Shown here piece after piece: positions 11,550 through 17,063 of a DNA stretch of 17,063 nt (positions within the stretch are counted from its first letter, which is position 1; the number at the start of each line of letters is the position of its first letter). The notes below the pieces were generated by a model. The model had not been told where the DNA came from. It saw only the letters and a list, made by a program, of their open reading frames with translations, and searched no databases. The DNA lies in the NCBI GenBank assembly GCA_016929795.1, contig JAFGIA010000259.1:1-17063 (forward strand), in the 5' to 3' direction. The stretch comes from Anaerolineae bacterium. Lineage in GTDB: Bacteria; Chloroflexota; Anaerolineae; JAAYZQ01. Made by a program: the position numbers and the translations under genes.

Positions 11550-14494
11550 ACCTCACGGCGACCGAGATCCTGCAATACGCAGCCTGGGCGCTGGCCCTGA
11601 TCGAGTTTGTCCTGGCTCTATATGTCCTGCTACTCAATATACGACACACCGCCAACCGGCACGTATGTGGCTTGTTGCTCCTCCTGGCCGCAAACACGGC
11701 GGCAGTGGCCTTTGTCCTGCCCGGTACGCCGGGACGTGCGTCCCAGGCAGATAGCCTGGCCTGGCCTCTCCTGGCGGCGACGATCCCGGCCTTTCAATCA
11801 GCATTTCTGATCACGGCGGTTGTTTTGCTCAAACCAGGCTGGGTTCGTGGGCGCTGGCGGGCCGTATGGTGGCTGGTCTATGCCTTGATCGCCCTGCCTT
11901 TTGTTTTGACGGCCATAGACCTGGCCCTGGGCACGAACCTCTGGTACACTGGCCTTGGCCCCGAGGTGGGCGCCTCTGCGGACGGTGCAGGGTTCGAGCC
12001 GCTTCAAGTGTTCACCCAGGGGACACTGGGACCTGCCCTCCGGATCCTCCACATTCAACTCATGGGCATCCCCCTCTTGCTCTTTTTGCTCTATGTGGCC
12101 CTGAGAGACAAAGAGGCGACCCGCCTGACCCGAAGGCTGGCCTGGCTGCTCTTGGGGGCCGAAGTGGTGGGATCCGGCTTGCAGTTTGGCCTGCGGGGGG
12201 TGGTCGACCAGGCGGTGGTGGCCATCGTCAGCACTTTTCTGTTTGTGCTGGCCTACGCCTATGCCATCTTCCAACAGATGATCTCGGAGCGGCGCGCCCA
12301 GACGGGCCGGTTACAAACGCGCTTGACGGCTCTCATCCTGGTGGTGGCTGTTCCTGTGCTGGTGGCTGTGGTCCTCTTTAGCAGCCTGCAAACCAACAGG
12401 GTGCTGGAGCAAAAGGCCAACGAGCAGTTGGAAGCGGCGGTGCGTGCCCTGGCGGCCAACCTGGAGGTCTGGCTGAATCTCAATTTACAGAGTTTGCAGA
12501 CCCTGGCGACGTTACCTGATATTACCAGCATGGAGATGGAGCGGCAGAAACCGATCCTGGAAGCGATGGCTGCTGCCCATCCGCACATGTACCTGGTCAG
12601 TACGACGGATATGAAGGGCATGAATGTGGCCCGCAACGACGACGAGGCGCCGAAGGATTATCATGACCGGCTGTGGCACATTGGGGCGCGCAATGGGGCG
12701 CCGGTGACCTACCAGACGCTGGTTGGCCGTACCAGCGGCGAGCCGGCGTTGGTGATCTCTGTACCGATCCGCCGTACCCTGGGCACCATCGTGGGCGTAG
12801 CCATGTTTGCCAGCGACCTGGACGATATCGGCAGGGAGGTGCAGGCCACCAAGGTGGGCGAGACCGGCTTTGCCTACATCGTCGATGGGCTCAACCAGGT
12901 GGTCGCGCATCCCATTCCCGAGTACGCGGCCGAGTTTCGCGATCTGGATTACTACCCGCCTGTATTCGAGATGAGAGCCGGCAAGACTGGCCCGCTGACC
13001 TTTGTCGACGAGGGCGGGGTAGCGTGGCGCGCCTCGATGACCACGCTGGATAATGGCTGGGGCGTGATCGTGCAGCAAGAGGAAGAAGAGCTGCTGGCGA
13101 CGGTCCGGAGCATGCGAGAGGTCGCCTGGGGCGTGGTCTCTGTGGGTGGGCTGCTGCTGGTCGGCCTCACGCTCCTGGTGGTCCGCCAGATTATCCAGCC
13201 CATTCAGTCTCTTACCGAGACGGCGACGGCGATCGCGGCTGGGGACCTGGACCGCGAGGCGGTGGTAGAGTCGGAGGACGAGGTGGGTGCTCTCGCCAGG
13301 GCTTTTAACAGCATGACCCGGCAACTGCGAGGGCTGATCGGCGGGCTGGAGGAACAGGTGACAGAGCGCACTCACCAGTTGGCGCAGCGCTCCGCCTACC
13401 TGGAGGCTACGGCCGAGGTGGGCCATGCCGCTGCTTCGATCCTCGATCGGCAGCAACTGGTGCAGCAGCTCGTGGAGCTGATCCGCGAGCGCTTTGGCCT
13501 CTACTATGTGGGCCTTTTCCTGTCCGATGACGCCGCAACGCCCGCGACCGTTGCGGCCGCGACTGTTGCGGCCGCGGGCGCTGATGATGAGGGCCAGTGG
13601 GTGGTGCTGGAAGCGGGAACAGGCGAGGCCGGGAAAAAGATGCTGGCCCGCGGTCACCGGATCCGCGTGGGAGAGGGCATGGTCGGCTGGAGCGTGGCCC
13701 AGGGCAAGTGGCGCGTGGCTGCAGAGGCAGAAATGGACGACCCCTCTTGGGGCGTGCGCCTGGCAACCCCTGAACTGCCGGAGACGAGGTCGGAGGCGGC
13801 TCTGCCCTTGCGCTCGCGGGGGCGCACGCTGGGCGCGCTGACGGTGCAGCACACCGAGCCGGGGGCTTTTGACCCGGACACGATGACGGTGTTGCAGACG
13901 ATGGCCGACCAGGTGGCCGTGGCCCTGGACAATGCGCGCCTTTTTGCAGAGAGCCAAGAGGCACTGGAAATGACGCGGCGAGCCTATGGTGAAGCGAGCC
14001 GCCAGGCGTGGGGCGAGCTAATCCGGTCGCGGGCGCAACGGTCGCGCGCCGAGTGGGGCTATCGCTACGTGCAGGGGCGGGTGGTGCCGATGGAGGCGGC
14101 CGCAACGGTCGCGGGCGCGGCCACTCCATCTGAGACACGGCTCGACATTCCGCTCCAGGTGCGAGACGAGGTCATCGGGGGATTGGGTTTTCGCAAACGA
14201 GGGTCCGGAGATGCACAGCCAGAGGCCGCCTGGACGCAGGAAGAGATCGAGCTACTGGAGACGCTGGTCAGCCGGCTGGCGGATGCCCTGGAGAGTGCCC
14301 GCCTCTATCAAGATACGCAGCGCCGCGCGGCGCGGGAGCGTCTCCTGGGTGACGTGGGGTCGCGCGTGCGTGAGTCGCTGGATATGGATACCGTGCTGCG
14401 CACGGCTCTCCTTGAGATCAGCAGGTCGTTGGATCTGGCCGAGGTGGAGGTGCGGATGTCGACGGAGCAGATGCGCCGGGTGGTGAGCAAGTGA
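11546..14494 (+). CDS. Multi-TM + Cache + HAMP + GAF fused membrane receptor (sensor H)
   Basis: At 982 residues this is the largest gene in the window. An N-terminal module of about seven hydrophobic helices (8-30, 39-58, 71-95, 105-127, 163-184, 198-215, 222-244) resembles the 7TM N-termini of some histidine kinases. It is followed by TM (260-280), a double-Cache-type extracytoplasmic domain (281-520; G-R-T-S-G-E-P at 394-400, V-G-V-A-M-F-A-S-D-L at 416-425, G-F-A-Y-I-V-D at 441-447), TM (525-547) and HAMP (547-600, F-N-S-M at 587-590). Next come GAF1 (620-800, with T-P-E-L-P-E-T-R-S-E at 741-750), the hinge, a half-GAF (866-917) and the tail (933-971). No output domain is present. The start ATG overlaps the stop of G by four bases (ATGA), with GGGAGGG upstream. 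GAF1 is interrupted by an R1 element in its first beta-hairpin, and the hinge holds two more. It looks like a fusion of two receptor N-termini. Confidence 0.86.
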   Translation: MNLTATEILQYAAWALALIEFVLALYVLLLNIRHTANRHVCGLLLLLAANTAAVAFVLPGTPGRASQADSLAWPLLAATIPAFQSAFLITAVVLLKPGWVRGRWRAVWWLVYALIALPFVLTAIDLALGTNLWYTGLGPEVGASADGAGFEPLQVFTQGTLGPALRILHIQLMGIPLLLFLLYVALRDKEATRLTRRLAWLLLGAEVVGSGLQFGLRGVVDQAVVAIVSTFLFVLAYAYAIFQQMISERRAQTGRLQTRLTALILVVAVPVLVAVVLFSSLQTNRVLEQKANEQLEAAVRALAANLEVWLNLNLQSLQTLATLPDITSMEMERQKPILEAMAAAHPHMYLVSTTDMKGMNVARNDDEAPKDYHDRLWHIGARNGAPVTYQTLVGRTSGEPALVISVPIRRTLGTIVGVAMFASDLDDIGREVQATKVGETGFAYIVDGLNQVVAHPIPEYAAEFRDLDYYPPVFEMRAGKTGPLTFVDEGGVAWRASMTTLDNGWGVIVQQEEEELLATVRSMREVAWGVVSVGGLLLVGLTLLVVRQIIQPIQSLTETATAIAAGDLDREAVVESEDEVGALARAFNSMTRQLRGLIGGLEEQVTERTHQLAQRSAYLEATAEVGHAAASILDRQQLVQQLVELIRERFGLYYVGLFLSDDAATPATVAAATVAAAGADDEGQWVVLEAGTGEAGKKMLARGHRIRVGEGMVGWSVAQGKWRVAAEAEMDDPSWGVRLATPELPETRSEAALPLRSRGRTLGALTVQHTEPGAFDPDTMTVLQTMADQVAVALDNARLFAESQEALEMTRRAYGEASRQAWGELIRSRAQRSRAEWGYRYVQGRVVPMEAAATVAGAATPSETRLDIPLQVRDEVIGGLGFRKRGSGDAQPEAAWTQEEIELLETLVSRLADALESARLYQDTQRRAARERLLGDVGSRVRESLDMDTVLRTALLEISRSLDLAEVEVRMSTEQMRRVVSK
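13544..13580 (+). repeat. R1 double repeat in the GAF1 beta-hairpin of sensor H
   Basis: It matches bases 3-39 of sensor A at 35 of 37 positions, including the exact core GCGACCGTTGC (13544-13554). In frame it encodes A-T-V-A-A-A-T-V-A-A-A-G, between F-L-S-D and the next strand. Sensors I and G have only one or two residues there. Confidence 0.75.
14035..14045 (+). repeat. R1 core in the hinge of sensor H, alternative frame
   Basis: Exact GCAACGGTCGC, translated here as part of R-A-Q-R-S-R-A, not A-T-V-A. It interrupts the alignment of the hinge with sensor B just before W-G-Y-R-Y. Confidence 0.65.
14098..14116 (+). repeat. R1 repeat in the hinge of sensor H
   Basis: Nineteen bases identical to 980-998 (A) and 6384-6402 (D), with the core GCAACGGTCGC at 14102-14112. 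Read as A-A-T-V-A-G-A. Confidence 0.75.
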
Positions 14495-14591
14495 CCGCGT
14501 GCCGAGGGCACCCCTGTACCCGGGGGCCTTGGCCTGGGTACTTGCCTGAGGGGTACTGGGGGGCGGCAGCAGGGGTGAGAAGGGGCGTGCG
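14495..14591. other. Largest intergenic gap (97 bp), filled with repeat sequence
   Basis: The gap between H and I consists largely of GC-rich repeat-like sequence: the 36-base element at 14502-14537 and a GAGGGGTAC variant of R2 at 14548-14556, then a purine-rich GAGAAGGGG stretch that may act as ribosome binding site for I. No -10/-35 promoter pair and no stem followed by a T run was recognised. Confidence 0.5.
14502..14537 (+). repeat. 36-base direct repeat, copy 1 (intergenic)
   Basis: It matches 14662-14697 at 34 of 36 positions; the shared core includes ACCCCTGTACCC and GGGGCCTTGGCCTGG. This copy lies between H and I, the other is inside the first codons of I. Confidence 0.75.
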
Positions 14592-16427
14592 ATGTCAGAA
14601 GTCGAGCTGACTATGAGCAATGATGAGCTGGGCCGAGGGGACGAAGCGTATCCCGAGGGAACCGAGGCCACCCCTGTACCCAGGGGCCTTGGCCTGGAGG
14701 TGGATCCCGGGCTGGTATGGAGAAAGCAACTTTTGCGCCGCTTGATCGTGGGGCAGACGATCGGTGTTTCTGCACTGACGGTCATGATTGTGGTTGCGGG
14801 GCTGCTTGCACCCGAGCAGGGCACACTGGCCCTGGCCCCGCTGGGGGTGATTGCCGCGCTGGTGGGCCTGGCGGCCTATTGGCTGCTGCAGAGGGAGCAG
14901 ATGGCACTGGCCAGCTACGTTTTCTTGCTGGGCACCTCGGTGGCGATCACGTCCAACGTTTTTGTCCGTGGGTTTCAGGATGTTTCGGCCATCTACTACC
15001 TGTGGCCGATTGTCGGCGGAGTGTTTCTGCTCGGTACGCGGGGCGGAATTGCTGTGACCCTGGTGTCCGCGCTCCTCTACTTGGGACTGGTGATCGTGCA
15101 GGACCTCGGCCTGGTGACAGTTCCCCTGCCCGTCGATCCAGAGGCAGAGGCAGCCTTTACCGTCGTCTCCAGGCTGCTCATGTTCTTCTTGCTGGCGTTC
15201 CTGGGGATACTGGTGGGTCAAAGCCTCGACCGCGCGTTGCAGCAGGCGCGCCAGACGGCGCAGATGTGGAGGGATCTCGGCGCCACACTCGAGCGGCGCG
15301 TGGACGAGAGGACACGCGAGCTGGCGCGTCGGTCCGAATATTTGCAGGCCAGTGCCGATGTGTCGCACGCCACGGGCTCGATCCTCGACAGCGATGAGCT
15401 AATAGGCCAGGTCGTGGAAATGGTGCGCAGCCGGTTCGACCTCTACTACGTCGGCCTCTTTCTCCTCGACTCGGCCGGGGAGTGGGCCCTGTTGAAGGCA
15501 GGCACAGGTGCCGCCGGTCAGGCCATGGTCGAGCGAGGCCACCGTATCCGCATGGGAGAGGGCATGATCGGCTGGAGCATCGAGCATGCCACAGCGCGCG
15601 TGGCGCAGGCGGACAAAGAAGATGCCGCCAGTACCGCCTGGGACCCCAGTACGGCCTGGGGCCTGCGCCTAGCGACGCCCGAGCTGCCCGAGACGCGATC
15701 GGAGGCCGCACTGCCCCTGCGCTCGCGCGGGCAGGTGTTGGGCGCGCTGACGGTACAGCATACAGAGCCAGACGCGTTTGACGAGAGCAGCATAGCTGTG
15801 CTCCAGACGATGGCTGACCAGGTGGCGTTGGCGCTCGACAATGCACAGCTCTTCGCGGCCAGCCAGAGCGCGCTCGACATGGCGCGGCAGGCCTACGGCG
15901 AGATCAGCCGCCAGAGTTGGTTGAACCTGCTCGGCCGGCGGTCCCAGTGGGCGTATCGCTGCATAGGCGAAGAGATTACCGAGTCGCTCGGGGAGGCGAG
16001 CCTGGAGATGCACGAGGCAGAGCGGACGGGGCAGGTGGTCGCGGGCGCGCGGCGCGGCGGTCACGAGGATGGTGAGCCGGTTGTTGCTGTGCCTCTGAAG
16101 GTGCGTGACATGGTGGTAGGTGTGATGGGGTTTCGCAAAAAAGCTGGCGGGGGCGAGTGGACCGCTGAGGAGCAGCAGGTACTGGCCGCGCTGGCGGGGC
16201 AGTTGGAGGTGGCGTTGGAGAGTGCCCGCCTCTACCAGGACACGCAACGGCGCGCTGCTCAGGAGCAATTGCTGGGCGAGGTGACAGCGCGCGTGCGCGA
16301 GACGCTGGACATCGAGACGGTCATGAGAACGGCGGCGGTACAGATCCGCGAAGCGCTGGACCTCCCCGAGGTGGCCGTGCGCCTGCGCCGGGTTGCGCAG
16401 ACGCAAGATAACAGGGATCGGGAGTAG
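14592..16427 (+). CDS. Six-transmembrane GAF-domain sensor protein (sensor I)
   Basis: This 611-residue protein has a polar N-terminus (1-45), TM helices near 51-73, 78-98, 105-123, 130-147, 152-170 and 188-208, a coiled coil (210-252), GAF1 (252-422, T-P-E-L-P-E-T-R-S-E at 362-371), a hinge starting A-Y-G-E-I-S-R-Q-S-W (434-443), a half-GAF (497-548) and the tail (560-598). No output domain is present. GAF1 groups with that of H (W-G-x-R-L-A-T-P-E-L-P, G-A-L-T-V-Q-H-T-E-P), whereas A, F and G share the F-D-N-P-D-L-P type, so two GAF1 subtypes exist in the array. Its membrane module shows no obvious sequence match to those of B and G beyond topology. ATG 14592 follows a purine-rich stretch; a second in-frame ATG at 14613 is possible. 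A 36-base repeat encodes residues about 24-36, and the GAF1 loop has an internal tandem (S-T-A-W-D-P-S-T-A-W). Confidence 0.87.
   Translation: MSEVELTMSNDELGRGDEAYPEGTEATPVPRGLGLEVDPGLVWRKQLLRRLIVGQTIGVSALTVMIVVAGLLAPEQGTLALAPLGVIAALVGLAAYWLLQREQMALASYVFLLGTSVAITSNVFVRGFQDVSAIYYLWPIVGGVFLLGTRGGIAVTLVSALLYLGLVIVQDLGLVTVPLPVDPEAEAAFTVVSRLLMFFLLAFLGILVGQSLDRALQQARQTAQMWRDLGATLERRVDERTRELARRSEYLQASADVSHATGSILDSDELIGQVVEMVRSRFDLYYVGLFLLDSAGEWALLKAGTGAAGQAMVERGHRIRMGEGMIGWSIEHATARVAQADKEDAASTAWDPSTAWGLRLATPELPETRSEAALPLRSRGQVLGALTVQHTEPDAFDESSIAVLQTMADQVALALDNAQLFAASQSALDMARQAYGEISRQSWLNLLGRRSQWAYRCIGEEITESLGEASLEMHEAERTGQVVAGARRGGHEDGEPVVAVPLKVRDMVVGVMGFRKKAGGGEWTAEEQQVLAALAGQLEVALESARLYQDTQRRAAQEQLLGEVTARVRETLDIETVMRTAAVQIREALDLPEVAVRLRRVAQTQDNRDRE
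14662..14697 (+). repeat. 36-base direct repeat, copy 2 (inside sensor I)
   Basis: Second copy of the element at 14502-14537, here in frame and encoding part of T-E-A-T-P-V-P-R-G-L-G-L-E in the polar N-terminus of sensor I. Confidence 0.75.
15625..15661 (+). repeat. Short imperfect tandem duplication in the GAF1 loop of sensor I
   Basis: Two adjacent near-copies of AGTACSGCCTGGG encode S-T-A-W twice, separated by D-P. The site corresponds to the loop where B, D and G carry other repeat-derived insertions. Confidence 0.45.
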
Positions 16428-16438
16428 GGCACGTGGCT

Positions 16439-16443
16439 GGAGG
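16439..16443 (+). promoter_or_regulatory. Ribosome binding site of gene J
   Basis: A consensus-like GGAGG lies 5 bases before ATG 16449. It fixes the start of a gene whose stop lies beyond the window. Confidence 0.7.
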
Positions 16444-16448
16444 TAGAT

Positions 16449-17063
16449 ATGGCGCCGGATGAGAGATGGTATGTGAAAAACCGAAAACCGCTAACCGGAT
16501 GGCTGATTGTTTTTGTGGCCTTGTTGTGCGTTGCCATGGTCGGCTTTCAGGTATACACCTACTTTACCACGTGGATGTGGCAGTCGCTGGTGGTTGCCGG
16601 TGGCGCACTGGTGGCGTCGGTGCTCGTCGGCATCGCCGCGATTTTCGTGTGGCGCGACAAGGCCGGTGGCGGCGACGACGGGCACATTGTCGGTTACTTG
16701 CTCATCGCGGCGATTTTGGTTGCTTACAGCAGTGGCGAGCTTGCTTTGGCCGGCAACACCCTCGTGTTTGCGGTGGGTGGCGGGCTGTCTCTCTTGTTGG
16801 TCACCACCTTTTTCTTCCCTGGTCGCGGGCGGATCTGGGTTGCGGCGGTTCTGCTCTATTGGGCCATCCTGGCGGCGATCAATGCCCTGGAGCCGATCAG
16901 GCGCTATGATGCCACCTTCAGCTCGACTCTGACCATGCAGTTGCTGCTGATGGCACTTGTTGGCGCCTTCTTTGGCGTCTGGTTCCTGGTGCGCGCCGTG
17001 CTGGGAGCCGGCACGATCCGCACGCGCCTGCTCATCTCTTTCGTCGGTCTCGTCTTGATACCA
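16449..17063 (+). CDS. Multi-TM membrane sensor, N-terminal part only (J)
   Basis: An open frame of 205 codons runs from ATG 16449 to the window edge without a stop. The product begins M-A-P-D-E-R-W-Y-V-K-N-R-K-P and has about six hydrophobic helices (roughly 16-38, 43-68, 80-101, 105-127, 131-149, 163-187). It ends in T-I-R-T-R-L-L-I-S-F-V-G-L-V-L-I-P. That last segment resembles the L-x-T-R-L...P start of the TM helix preceding the Cache domains of F (residues 5-20) and H (residues 256-270), so J probably continues into an extracytoplasmic sensing domain, HAMP and GAF like H. The multi-TM part shows no clear sequence match to B, G, H or I. It starts 21 bases after I, consistent with the same operon. 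The sensor role is inferred; only membrane location is directly supported. Confidence 0.75.
   Translation, partial: MAPDERWYVKNRKPLTGWLIVFVALLCVAMVGFQVYTYFTTWMWQSLVVAGGALVASVLVGIAAIFVWRDKAGGGDDGHIVGYLLIAAILVAYSSGELALAGNTLVFAVGGGLSLLLVTTFFFPGRGRIWVAAVLLYWAILAAINALEPIRRYDATFSSTLTMQLLLMALVGAFFGVWFLVRAVLGAGTIRTRLLISFVGLVLIP

Noticed and set aside
3..14116. Diversity-generating retroelement variable repeats
   Set aside because: There is no reverse transcriptase, no template repeat and no adenine-specific mutation pattern; the repeats are palindromic and short.
14495..14591. Intrinsic terminator between H and I
   Set aside because: GC-rich inverted sequence is present but no T run follows. It matches the repeat element also found inside I.
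3..14697. CRISPR array
   Set aside because: The repeats are short, irregularly spaced, in both orientations and inside coding genes, with no regular spacers and no cas genes.
57..16427. Phytochrome-like bilin-binding GAF
   Set aside because: There is no PAS-GAF-PHY order and no conserved Cys-His chromophore attachment motif in the GAF1 domains.

Overview
The window is GC-rich and every gene lies on the + strand with overlaps or short gaps, as in one long polycistronic block. It holds a tandem array of membrane GAF-domain sensor proteins and two lipoprotein solute-binding proteins. The long coiled coils, the GAF type with an N-P-x-L-P-x-T-R-S-E motif, the lipoproteins and the GC-rich intragenic repeats suggest a Chloroflexota bacterium (Anaerolineae or Caldilineae-like). 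This assignment is by style of sequence only; no rRNA or marker gene is present.

Layout. 3-1454: 3' part of a GAF sensor (A). 1438-3333: six-TM GAF sensor (B). 3346-4368: NMT1/THI5-type binding lipoprotein (C). 4396-6429: sensor with a helical extracytoplasmic domain, HAMP and GAF (D). 6449-7414: OpuAC/glycine-betaine-type binding lipoprotein (E). 7456-9765: Cache-HAMP-GAF sensor (F). 9768-11549: six-TM GAF sensor and paralogue of B (G). 11546-14494: fused multi-TM + Cache + HAMP + GAF sensor (H). 14592-16427: six-TM GAF sensor (I). 16449 to the window end: N-terminal multi-TM part of another sensor, probably H-like (J). No tRNA, rRNA, CRISPR array, transposase or convincing terminator was seen. 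The only gap of note is the 97 bp between H and I.

How it may work. The seven sensors whose C-terminus is visible share one cytoplasmic plan: coiled coil, complete GAF1, a variable hinge beginning with an A-Y-G-E-x-S-R-x-A-W-like motif, the C-terminal half of a second GAF, and a tail that resembles the first half of a GAF. None carries a recognisable output domain (no kinase, GGDEF, EAL, HD-GYP, PP2C or chemotaxis signalling tip). Their N-termini are swapped among six-TM, helical-bundle, Cache and multi-TM+Cache modules. Each binding protein sits directly upstream of a sensor with an extracytoplasmic domain (C-D and E-F), and no permease or ATPase is present. A reasonable inference is a multi-input sensory array in which the two lipoproteins deliver ligand to neighbouring receptors, with the output partner outside the window.

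The second striking layer is DNA-level. At least three families of short GC-rich palindromic repeats sit inside the genes, always in frame, and almost always between conserved protein blocks: N-terminus, GAF1 loops, hinge, C-terminal extension. Near-identical copies occur at non-equivalent sites in paralogues and are read in more than one reading frame, so they look like mobile or spreading intragenic elements and not inherited protein motifs.
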